DNA of 64,000 nt from assembly GCA_018372435.1 (NCBI GenBank), contig JAHAJA010000016.1:1-64000 (forward strand), written 5' to 3'. The stretch is from Clostridiales bacterium (GTDB lineage: Bacteria > Bacillota > Clostridia > Lachnospirales > Lachnospiraceae). The position numbers and the translations under genes were made by a program. The notes below the pieces were generated by a model, which worked only from the letters and a program-made list of their open reading frames with translations, was not told where the DNA came from and searched no databases. Every line of letters starts with the position of its first letter. Position 1 is the first letter of the stretch. Positions 26,640-34,554 of this stretch are shown here, piece by piece.

Positions 26640-28151
26640 ATGAATTTGAGACCAGAAGAGATTAGTTCTGTAATCAAAGAACAGATTAAAAATTATAGTA
26701 CAAAGTTAGAAGTATCTGACGTAGGTACTGTAATCACAGTTGGTGATGGTATTGCACGTATTCACGGTCTTGAAAAAGCAATGCAAGGTGAACTACTTGA
26801 ATTTCCTGGCGACGTTTATGGTATGGTATTGAACCTAGAAGAAGATAATGTAGGTGCCGTATTACTGGGTGATACAAAGAATATCAACGAAGGTGATACA
26901 GTTAAGACAACAGGTAGAGTAGTAGAAGTTCCTGTTGGGGATGCATTACTAGGTCGTGTTGTTAATTCTCTTGGCCAACCTATTGATGGTAAAGGACCAA
27001 TTGATACAGATAAATATCGTCAAATTGAAAGAGTTGCATCTGGTGTTATCTCAAGAAAATCCGTAGATACGCCATTACAAACAGGTATTAAAGCGATTGA
27101 TGCCATGGTTCCAATCGGACGTGGACAACGTGAGCTTATTATCGGTGACAGACAGACAGGTAAAACTGCCATTGCCCTAGATACAATCATTAACCAAAAG
27201 GGACAAGGGGTTAAATGTATCTATGTTGCAATCGGACAAAAAGCCTCTACTGTTGCGACAATCGTTAAAACATTAGAAGAACACGGTGCAATGGATTATA
27301 CAACTATAGTTGCATCTACAGCAAGTGAACTTGCACCATTACAATATATCGCTCCATATTCAGGTTGTGCTATGGGTGAAGAATGGATGGAAGCAGGACA
27401 AGATGTATTGATCGTATATGACGATTTAAGTAAGCACGCAACTGCTTACCGTACACTTTCCTTACTACTTCGTAGACCACCAGGTCGTGAAGCTTATCCA
27501 GGTGATGTATTCTACCTTCATTCAAGACTACTTGAAAGAGCTGCACGTCTTTCAGATGAACTTGGTGGTGGTTCTTTAACAGCCTTACCAATCATTGAGA
27601 CACAAGCTGGCGACGTTTCTGCGTATATTCCAACAAACGTAATCTCTATTACAGATGGACAGATTTACCTTGAAACAGAAATGTTCAATGCTGGTTTCCG
27701 TCCAGCCGTTAATCCGGGTCTTTCTGTATCTCGTGTAGGTGGTTCTGCACAAATCAAGGCAATGAAGAAGATTGCTGGTCCTATCCGTATTGACTTAGCG
27801 CAATATCGTGAGTTAGCATCCTTTGCACAGTTTGGTTCTGACCTAGATGCGGATACGAAAGAAAAGCTTGCACAAGGTGAAAGAATCAGAGAGATGCTTA
27901 AACAGCCACAATATAAACCAATGCCAGTAGAATATCAAGTTATTATCATCTATGCTGCTACTAAGAAATATCTTCTTGATATCGAAGTAAGTAGAGTCTT
28001 AGAATTTGAAAAAGAATTCTTTGATTTCCTTGATACGAAATATCCAGAGATACCTTCATCAATTAAGAATGAAAAAGTAATCAGCGATGAGACAGAAAGT
28101 GCACTTGTTAAAGCTATTGAGGAATTCAAAAAAGAATTTAATCGTGGATAG
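26640..28151 (+). CDS. atpA: ATP synthase F1 subunit alpha
   Basis: A 503-residue non-catalytic nucleotide-binding subunit. The Walker A motif is GDRQTGKTAIA (about 169-179), and the subunit-alpha signature PAVNPGLSVSRVGG is present. The start ATG lies 109 bases after atpH with GAAGGTG upstream; this gap is the longest inside the operon but shows no terminator. Confidence 0.98.
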   Translation: MNLRPEEISSVIKEQIKNYSTKLEVSDVGTVITVGDGIARIHGLEKAMQGELLEFPGDVYGMVLNLEEDNVGAVLLGDTKNINEGDTVKTTGRVVEVPVGDALLGRVVNSLGQPIDGKGPIDTDKYRQIERVASGVISRKSVDTPLQTGIKAIDAMVPIGRGQRELIIGDRQTGKTAIALDTIINQKGQGVKCIYVAIGQKASTVATIVKTLEEHGAMDYTTIVASTASELAPLQYIAPYSGCAMGEEWMEAGQDVLIVYDDLSKHATAYRTLSLLLRRPPGREAYPGDVFYLHSRLLERAARLSDELGGGSLTALPIIETQAGDVSAYIPTNVISITDGQIYLETEMFNAGFRPAVNPGLSVSRVGGSAQIKAMKKIAGPIRIDLAQYRELASFAQFGSDLDADTKEKLAQGERIREMLKQPQYKPMPVEYQVIIIYAATKKYLLDIEVSRVLEFEKEFFDFLDTKYPEIPSSIKNEKVISDETESALVKAIEEFKKEFNRG

Positions 28152-28165
28152 AGAGGTGTGACGTT

Positions 28166-29044
28166 ATGGCCTCAATGAGAGAGATCAAGAGACGTAAAGG
28201 CAGTATACAAAGCACCCAACAGATTACCAAAGCCATGAAGTTAGTTTCTACTGTAAAACTTCAAAGAGCAAAAGGTAGAGCAGAGAGTTCTAAGCCATAC
28301 TTTGATTACATGTATGACACAGTTAGCTCAATGCTCGCTAAATCTGGTAATATCACGCATCCATATCTACAAGCAGGAGATTCACCAAAGAAGGCAATTA
28401 TCGTAATTACCTCAAATCGTGGTCTTGCTGGTGGATACAATTCAAATATTACTAAGTTAATCAGGAATTCTGATATTAAGAAGGAAGACGCTATAATCTA
28501 TGCAGTAGGAAGAAAAGGTAAAGAAACCTTAGCACGCTACGGTTATGAAGTAAAAGCGGATTATTCTGAAGTAATAAATGAACCTATGTACAAGGATGCA
28601 GCTGAAATAGGTGCTGCGGTATTAGAAGCGTTCTCAAACAATGAAGTAGGCGAGATTTATCTTGCTTATACTAGATTTAAGAATACAGTTACTCATATCC
28701 CTAGTCTGATTAAATTACTTCCTGTTGACCCTAATATGGACAAGAGTTTGAAAGAAGAATCAGAAGCAAACTCTGTAGAGGCTCTTACGTTAATGAACTA
28801 TGAACCTAGTGCAGAAGAAGCATTGGATATGATTATCCCTAAGTATATGAACAGCTTGATCTATGGTGCTTTAGTAGAAGCTCTTGCTAGTGAAAACGGT
28901 GCAAGAATGCAAGCCATGGATTCTGCTACAAATAATGCGGAAGAAATGATTAGCGACCTTTCGTTAAGTTATAACCGCGCAAGACAGAGCTCAATTACGC
29001 AAGAATTAACAGAAATTGTTGCAGGAGCTTCTGCAATTAACTAG
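28166..29044 (+). CDS. atpG: ATP synthase F1 subunit gamma
   Basis: A 292-residue central shaft subunit with the typical coiled-coil ends: N-terminal MREIKRRKGSIQSTQQITKA and a C-terminal helix with MQAMDSATNNAEEMISDLSL. The ITSNRGLAGGYNSN segment is conserved. Confidence 0.97.
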   Translation: MASMREIKRRKGSIQSTQQITKAMKLVSTVKLQRAKGRAESSKPYFDYMYDTVSSMLAKSGNITHPYLQAGDSPKKAIIVITSNRGLAGGYNSNITKLIRNSDIKKEDAIIYAVGRKGKETLARYGYEVKADYSEVINEPMYKDAAEIGAAVLEAFSNNEVGEIYLAYTRFKNTVTHIPSLIKLLPVDPNMDKSLKEESEANSVEALTLMNYEPSAEEALDMIIPKYMNSLIYGALVEALASENGARMQAMDSATNNAEEMISDLSLSYNRARQSSITQELTEIVAGASAIN

Positions 29045-29064
29045 AAAAGGAGTGAAACAGAAGA

Positions 29065-30456
29065 ATGGCAGATAAAAACGTTGGTAAAATCACTCAGATT
29101 ATCGGTGCGGTACTTGATATAAAGTATAGTGAAGGTAAACTTCCTGAAATATATGATGCAATTGAGATTCCTACAGCAGATGACAGCAAATTAGTTGTAG
29201 AAGTAGCACAACATCTCGGTGATGATACAGTTAGGTGTATTGCCATGGGTCCTACAGACGGTTTGGTTCGTGGTATGGATGCCATTGCTACAGGTGCACC
29301 AATATCTGTACCAGTTGGAGAGGCAACACTTGGACGTATGTTCAATGTACTTGGTCAACCAATTGATGATAAACCAGTGCCAGAAGGCGCCCGGTTTAAT
29401 CCTATTCATAGAAAAGCACCTGCATACGAAGATCAATCTACATCTACTGAGATGTTAGAAACAGGAATTAAGGTAGTAGATTTACTTTGTCCATACCTTA
29501 AAGGTGGTAAGACTGGTCTATTTGGCGGTGCTGGTGTAGGTAAAACAGTTCTTATTCAAGAGCTTATTACAAACATCGCAACAGAGCACGGTGGATACTC
29601 TGTATTCACAGGTGTTGGTGAAAGAACAAGAGAAGGTAATGACCTTTATTATGAAATGATGGAATCAGGAGTTCTTAATAAGACAGCCATGGTATTTGGT
29701 CAGATGAATGAACCACCTGGAGCGAGAATGCGTGTTGGTCTTACTGGACTAACCATTGCTGAGAACTTTCGTGATAAAGAAGGAAAAGACGTGTTATTAT
29801 TCATTGATAACATATTCCGTTTCACACAAGCTGGTTCTGAGGTATCCGCATTACTTGGACGTATGCCAAGTGCTGTTGGTTACCAACCAACTCTTCAAAC
29901 AGAGATGGGTGCTTTACAAGAGCGTATCACATCGACTAAGAGTGGTTCTATTACATCAGTTCAAGCTGTATATGTACCAGCCGATGACTTAACTGACCCA
30001 GCTCCAGCGACTACATTCGCCCATCTTGATGCGAAGACAGTACTTTCACGTTCGATTGTAGAACTTGGTATCTACCCAGCGGTAGATCCGCTTGAATCCA
30101 CTTCAAGAATTCTTGATCCAAATATTGTTGGTGAAGAACACTACAAAGTAGCTCGTGGAGTGCAAGAGATTCTTCAAAAATACAAAGAATTACAAGATAT
30201 TATCGCAATCCTTGGTATGGATGAATTATCAGAAGAAGAAAAACTTATTGTATCAAGAGCAAGAAAAGTACAAAGATTCCTTTCACAGCCTTTCAACGTT
30301 GCAGAACAATTTACAGGCTTAAAAGGTAAATATGTACCAATTGCTGAAACAATTCAAGGCTTTAAAGAAATTATTGAAGGTAAACATGATGAGATACCGG
30401 AGAGTTATTTCCTTAATGCAGGTAATATAGATGACGTTCTTGCCCGTGTTAAGTAA
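29065..30456 (+). CDS. atpD: ATP synthase F1 subunit beta
   Basis: A 463-residue catalytic subunit. The P-loop is GGAGVGKT (about 152-159), the catalytic Glu follows in GVGERTREGND, and the DELSEEEKL segment that contacts gamma is present. The length is normal. Confidence 0.98.
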   Translation: MADKNVGKITQIIGAVLDIKYSEGKLPEIYDAIEIPTADDSKLVVEVAQHLGDDTVRCIAMGPTDGLVRGMDAIATGAPISVPVGEATLGRMFNVLGQPIDDKPVPEGARFNPIHRKAPAYEDQSTSTEMLETGIKVVDLLCPYLKGGKTGLFGGAGVGKTVLIQELITNIATEHGGYSVFTGVGERTREGNDLYYEMMESGVLNKTAMVFGQMNEPPGARMRVGLTGLTIAENFRDKEGKDVLLFIDNIFRFTQAGSEVSALLGRMPSAVGYQPTLQTEMGALQERITSTKSGSITSVQAVYVPADDLTDPAPATTFAHLDAKTVLSRSIVELGIYPAVDPLESTSRILDPNIVGEEHYKVARGVQEILQKYKELQDIIAILGMDELSEEEKLIVSRARKVQRFLSQPFNVAEQFTGLKGKYVPIAETIQGFKEIIEGKHDEIPESYFLNAGNIDDVLARVK

Positions 30457-30511
30457 GTTAGTTCAGTGTGAATGAAAATACGCATTGTTACTGGAAAGTT
30501 GAGGTGCTTGA

Positions 30512-30931
30512 ATGGCAGATACAAAAACATTTAATCTACAAATCGTTACACCTGACCGAATCTTCTTTCAAGGCGATGCTGAGATGATTGAACTTAAGAC
30601 AACAGAAGGCGACATTGGTGTATTTAAAGATCATATTCCTTTAACTGCAATCATTGCACCTGGTATACTTAAGATTACTAACAATGGAGAGGTAAAGGAA
30701 GCTGCTTTATTAAGTGGATTCCTTGAGATTCTTCAAGATAAAGTAATCATATTAGCAGAATCATGTGAATGGCCAGATGAGATTGATATTAATCGGGCCA
30801 ATGAAGCAAAGATTCGTGCAGAGCGTCGTCTTAAGGGAACAGATGCAGGACAAATCAATACGACTCGTGCAGAGATGGCGTTACGCCGTTCCTTGATTCG
30901 TATTGAATTAGCCGAAAAGTCAGGTCACTAA
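30512..30931 (+). CDS. atpC: ATP synthase F1 subunit epsilon
   Basis: A 139-residue regulatory subunit: an N-terminal beta sandwich (TFNLQIVTPDRIFFQGDAEMI, 1-85) and a C-terminal helical hairpin (about 95-139). It is the last gene of the operon before a strong terminator. Confidence 0.95.
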   Translation: MADTKTFNLQIVTPDRIFFQGDAEMIELKTTEGDIGVFKDHIPLTAIIAPGILKITNNGEVKEAALLSGFLEILQDKVIILAESCEWPDEIDINRANEAKIRAERRLKGTDAGQINTTRAEMALRRSLIRIELAEKSGH

Positions 30932-30939
30932 GATAGTTG

Positions 30940-30980
30940 AAAACAGCTACACAGCCGTTTATGGTTGTGTGGCTGTTTTT
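30940..30980 (+). terminator. Terminator of the atp operon
   Basis: A 14-bp stem with one T-G pair (AAAACAGCTACACA / TGTGTGGCTGTTTT), followed by the T-run. Confidence 0.9.
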
Positions 30981-31078
30981 GCTTTATTCCGCCTCCAATG
31001 TTTAAAAAGATAAATTATGGAAATAATTAAGACATTACAAATTATGTTAAATTATCTTAAAGATATGGGGGCAATTTT

Positions 31079-31921
31079 ATGAGTCATGATATAGAGAATT
31101 CACAAAACTGGATTGCGGTAATCTTTAGAACCATCAAGAAGGTACCGCAGTTACTTAAAGGACAAAACAAAAAAGTAAAGAGTATTGCTTATGTAGTAGC
31201 TATCCTTTGGATTGCGGTTTTATCCCAGCTATTTGTTAATCGTTTTTTTACAGATGATAGCAAATTAGTTGATGCATTTACGAAAGCTAATTCGGTAATT
31301 ATGGATAGTAATTTATATCTAGTAGCTGATATGGGAACGGATTATATGAGCGAAGAAGATGAAAAGAATCTATTACAGTATGTGTTTTCAGAGATAGGTT
31401 TAACAGATGAATGCAAAATTACTCGTGGAGATGATACAGATACTATCTTGACTAAGAGAGAATCCGATCAATCTACCACTATTATTAAATTAGTAAGAGA
31501 TCGTGAGAAGACGAAAAAAGATACGTATCTGGTTAGGAGATATCTAATAATAGACATTACTATTAATGAAGATGTTAATAGCATACTTTCCTATAAGAAA
31601 AAAGCAGAGAAGATTGTATCCAAATTAGAAGCAGCGACTTATGAAAGCCAAGTGACTTTTACAGGAACATATGATGGTAAATTAAGTATAGAAGAGCGCA
31701 ATAAAATCACGGATCGATTTGTCAAAGATCTGCAGGCAAATGTGGTAGTAGAGCAGCGAGGAGATGAGTTGTATACAGTCTATGCATATACGGGACTTAT
31801 TAATGATTATGTTAAGTCTGAAGGAAATAAGATTAATGTTAATATTGCATTCAACTATAACGAAAAGAAGAATAAAACAAATCTGTATGTAGCAACTCCA
31901 ATATTAAATCAAGATTATTAG
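31079..31921 (+). CDS. ywmB: YwmB-family (DUF1779) protein
   Basis: A 280-residue protein with one membrane segment (about 37-55) and a long extracytoplasmic domain of alternating strands and helices. It lies directly after the atp operon, where B. subtilis has ywmB, and size and topology agree with that family of unknown function (structurally a TATA-binding-protein-like fold). The family call is based mainly on position and layout; sequence motifs are weak. The ribosome binding site is GGGG at about 31069. Confidence 0.6.
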   Translation: MSHDIENSQNWIAVIFRTIKKVPQLLKGQNKKVKSIAYVVAILWIAVLSQLFVNRFFTDDSKLVDAFTKANSVIMDSNLYLVADMGTDYMSEEDEKNLLQYVFSEIGLTDECKITRGDDTDTILTKRESDQSTTIIKLVRDREKTKKDTYLVRRYLIIDITINEDVNSILSYKKKAEKIVSKLEAATYESQVTFTGTYDGKLSIEERNKITDRFVKDLQANVVVEQRGDELYTVYAYTGLINDYVKSEGNKINVNIAFNYNEKKNKTNLYVATPILNQDY

Positions 31922-32049
31922 AAAAAGATTATTGTGCCCCGTTATCTAATGGGTCCATAAATAAGAGAAACAACAGTGATATATAAGATAGCACATATCA
32001 TTTTTTGCCTCATATATTAGATAGTGATATAGTAATGAGGAGATAAATC

Positions 32050-32859
32050 ATGAGTAATGATAAATGTAAAAGCAGTGAAACTAACAATGAGTACATTGAT
32101 TTCTTAACAAATAATTACTTAAGTTATGATGATATGTACCGTCATATGGTAAATGCAAATACTGCCAGCAGATTTCAAAACACAGATGAGAATCAAGATT
32201 TTGAGAATATAATTGAAGAAAATGTAGATGAATTTGCCGAAGAAGATATGCAAGAAGCATCTGAAGACATGGCTGAAGAGTTCGAGGAATATTTTTATGG
32301 TGAAGGAATGTCAAATGATGATATGGATTTTGAAGAACTAATTAATGAATACAGGAATGGTGGTTATGATCCTTATCGAATGCCAATCGGAGTTACCTTG
32401 TCAAGGGGTAGTTATCAAGAGGATATGGTAAATTATTTTCGTCCTAATCATAGAAAAGTAGAAGAAGATAGACTTGATGATGATATTGATTATATGAAGG
32501 GTATGTATCCAAGAGCTGCTAGAATAGTGCTACAGTGCATCGAGGATGAGTGTGATAAGTTAGAATATACCGGAAGTTGCATGTTCGATGAATATCCGGA
32601 TTTTACGAATATCAACAGAATAGTTGTTCGTATCTATGAAAACGTTAAGAATATGAATATGAATGTAAATGAAAATGATAATAAAGATGGCGAGGTAGAG
32701 ATTAAACAGTGTTGTTACGATAGATATTGTCCATATAACCGTTGTGTAGAGTGTTGTGACGATGGTACGCCAAACTGGCTATTCCAGATGGTTCAAACGA
32801 TGTTCCTTCAAGAGATGGCTAATCGTAGAAGAAGATATCGTTATCGTAGATGGAGATAA
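32050..32859 (+). CDS. Acidic, Cys-rich hypothetical protein with Arg/Tyr tail
   Basis: A 269-residue protein that I cannot assign. The N-terminal half is strongly acidic (about 50-90 consists largely of Glu/Asp/Met). A middle helical domain reads RAARIVLQCIEDECDKLEY followed by GSCMFDEYPDF, a pattern I recall from hypothetical Lachnospiraceae proteins. A Cys cluster follows (CCYDRYCPYNRCVECC), and the protein ends in a very basic NRRRRYRYRRWR tail. The Cys cluster and Arg/Tyr tail recall spore-coat or morphogenetic proteins, but that is a guess. The ribosome binding site is GAGGAG. The gene has its own terminator. Confidence 0.75.
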   Translation: MSNDKCKSSETNNEYIDFLTNNYLSYDDMYRHMVNANTASRFQNTDENQDFENIIEENVDEFAEEDMQEASEDMAEEFEEYFYGEGMSNDDMDFEELINEYRNGGYDPYRMPIGVTLSRGSYQEDMVNYFRPNHRKVEEDRLDDDIDYMKGMYPRAARIVLQCIEDECDKLEYTGSCMFDEYPDFTNINRIVVRIYENVKNMNMNVNENDNKDGEVEIKQCCYDRYCPYNRCVECCDDGTPNWLFQMVQTMFLQEMANRRRRYRYRRWR

Positions 32860-32870
32860 GCTAAACTAAA

Positions 32871-32926
32871 AAGAGGCTGTTGCAAGTTCTGGTTGTAGTA
32901 ACACAAGAGATTGCAACAGCTTTTGT
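32871..32926 (+). terminator. Terminator after the Cys-rich hypothetical gene
   Basis: GCTGTTGCAA pairs with TTGCAACAGC, with A-rich upstream and TTTTGTTT downstream. Confidence 0.8.
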
Positions 32927-33000
32927 TTGCGTAATTATATAAAAATAAGAGTATTTTAAGAATTATATGGTTGTAGAATAGTGGGAAAGTAGGTACAATA

Positions 33001-33210
33001 TAACTTATAAGAAGTAGCGAAGCTACTTCTAGGGATTACACGAAGTGTAAGACCGCGGCTCCGAAGGAGTTATAAGTTAACAAGTCTAAACTATAAGATA
33101 ACCCACTAAGTTAGCGATAGAACGAAGTTCTAGAGCATAGGATTACACGAAGTGTAAGACCGTAGCAAATTCAAGGAACTTGACTTGAAGGAGTTATAAG
33201 TTAACAAGTC
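33001..33210. repeat. Two-copy array of GAA-triloop hairpins
   Basis: Copy 1 (33001-33086) is closed by TAACTTATAA/TTATAAGTTA and holds three hairpins, each with loop GAA: GAAGTAGC/GCTACTTC (33011-33029), TTACAC/GTGTAA (33036-33050) and CTCC/GGAG (33059-33069). Copy 2 (about 33105-33210) repeats the TTACAC-GAA-GTGTAA hairpin (33143-33157), has TAGAAC-GAA-GTTCTA (33118-33132), and ends with the same 24 bases (33063-33086 equals 33187-33210). It encodes no protein. A related element with the same loop lies at 47526-47587. Confidence 0.7.
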
Positions 33211-33318
33211 CGTAAAACTTAGGCGTTTGTGAAACTCTTTGTAATGCCGACAAACATATCAATATGTTGTCGGCATGGAGAAGAGTTTAGCAATTGCCTA
33301 AGTCCATAAAACTTGTTG
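33204..33318. repeat. 115-base multi-segment inverted repeat upstream of the methyltransferase gene
   Basis: Nested arms: AACAAGT/ACTTGTT outside, ACTTAGGC/GCCTAAGT (33217-33224 / 33296-33303), AAACTCTT/AAGAGTTT, and a central stem ATGCCGACA plus ACATAT with their complements (33244-33276) around a two-base loop. AAGTCC(G/A)TAAAACTT also occurs as a direct repeat at both ends. It abuts the ribosome binding site at 33319. Confidence 0.7.
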
Positions 33319-33333
33319 AAAGGAGATAAAGCA

Positions 33334-34515
33334 ATGGATAGCAATGTTGTCTCAGTACTTAAAGAGACTTTAAATATAGATTTATTAGATATTATTATCA
33401 GTAATCCAATTAAAAAAGATGGGGTCACAAAGATTAAGATAAGACCAATTCTTTTACAAGGAACGTTATTATTTCAAGTAGAACAGTTTGAAGGAAAACA
33501 GGTTTTTCATAGTAATGATGCCAAAGAAGTTATTATGGAAAAGGCAGAGCGTTGGCTAGGTGAGGAATTCAAACAAGTAGAAGTAAGATCAAAAGAGAAA
33601 CAATATATTATACTAATCAGCAAAAAAGGAAAGGTTACAATTAAGAAGAAACAACAGAAGGTGATTGGAACAAAGCAAAACCTAACACATAATCGTACAA
33701 AACAGTATCTATTACAAGAAGGAACAGAAGTTCCTTTCTTAGTAGACCTTGGAGTTATGACAGCGGAAGGGAAAATTGTACATGCCAAATACGATAAATT
33801 CAAGCAAATTAATCGTTATCTTGAGTTTATAGAAGATATCATTCCTAGCCTAGAAGCGGTCCTAAAACAAAAAAATGAATTAACGATAATTGATTTCGGG
33901 TGCGGAAAATCATATTTGACGTTTGCTATGTATTATTACCTACATGAAGTAAAGGGTTATAATATCCATGTAATCGGCTTAGATCTAAAGGATGAAGTAA
34001 TTAAGAAGTGTAATGATTTAGCAAAGAGATATGAGTATGAGAAGTTAGAATTCCTACATGGTGATATAGCAACATATGAAGGAGTAGATTTTGTGGATAT
34101 GGTTGTAACCTTACATGCATGTGACACCGCCACCGATTACGCCCTTTATAAAGCAGTTATGTGGGGAGCAAAAGTAATCTTATCTGTACCTTGTTGTCAA
34201 CATGAGGTGAATAAACAGATTCAATGTGAAGTATTAGACCCTATACTTAAGTATGGTTTAATTCAGGAAAGAACGGCAGCACTAATTACGGATTCTATGA
34301 GAGCATCCTTACTTGAGATTCTTGGATATAAGACACAGATACTTGAGTTTATTGATATGGAACATACCCCAAAGAATATTTTAATACGTGCAGTAAAAAC
34401 TGGGACATGTACTAATCAGAAGGAATTGATAGAAGAATATATTCGCTGTAAGGAATATTTGCATATTGAACCAACATTATATAGTTTGTGTAAAGAGTAC
34501 ATTACGAAGCTCTAA
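33334..34515 (+). CDS. SAM-dependent methyltransferase of unknown substrate
   Basis: A 393-residue class I methyltransferase. The SAM-binding motif I is IIDFGCGKSYLTFAMYYYL (about 190-208) and VIGLDLKDEV is motif II. LHACDTATDYAL and SVPCCQHE are features of a conserved bacterial/eukaryotic (METTL25/GSTCD-like) group whose substrate is not established. The N-terminal about 150 residues are a Lys-rich domain that may bind RNA, which is inferred. The frame opens at a TTG 21 bases earlier, but the ATG at 33334 has AAAGGAG at 8 bases. It lies directly downstream of an elaborate palindromic region. Confidence 0.8.
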   Translation: MDSNVVSVLKETLNIDLLDIIISNPIKKDGVTKIKIRPILLQGTLLFQVEQFEGKQVFHSNDAKEVIMEKAERWLGEEFKQVEVRSKEKQYIILISKKGKVTIKKKQQKVIGTKQNLTHNRTKQYLLQEGTEVPFLVDLGVMTAEGKIVHAKYDKFKQINRYLEFIEDIIPSLEAVLKQKNELTIIDFGCGKSYLTFAMYYYLHEVKGYNIHVIGLDLKDEVIKKCNDLAKRYEYEKLEFLHGDIATYEGVDFVDMVVTLHACDTATDYALYKAVMWGAKVILSVPCCQHEVNKQIQCEVLDPILKYGLIQERTAALITDSMRASLLEILGYKTQILEFIDMEHTPKNILIRAVKTGTCTNQKELIEEYIRCKEYLHIEPTLYSLCKEYITKL

Positions 34516-34554
34516 GCAATTACCTAAATAAATAAAATAGATGGAAGGAATAGT

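Noticed and set aside
33001..33079. tRNA gene suggested by the cloverleaf-like shape
   Set aside because: No TTCGAAT-type T-arm, no conserved D-arm bases, no anticodon-loop layout; all loops are GAA.
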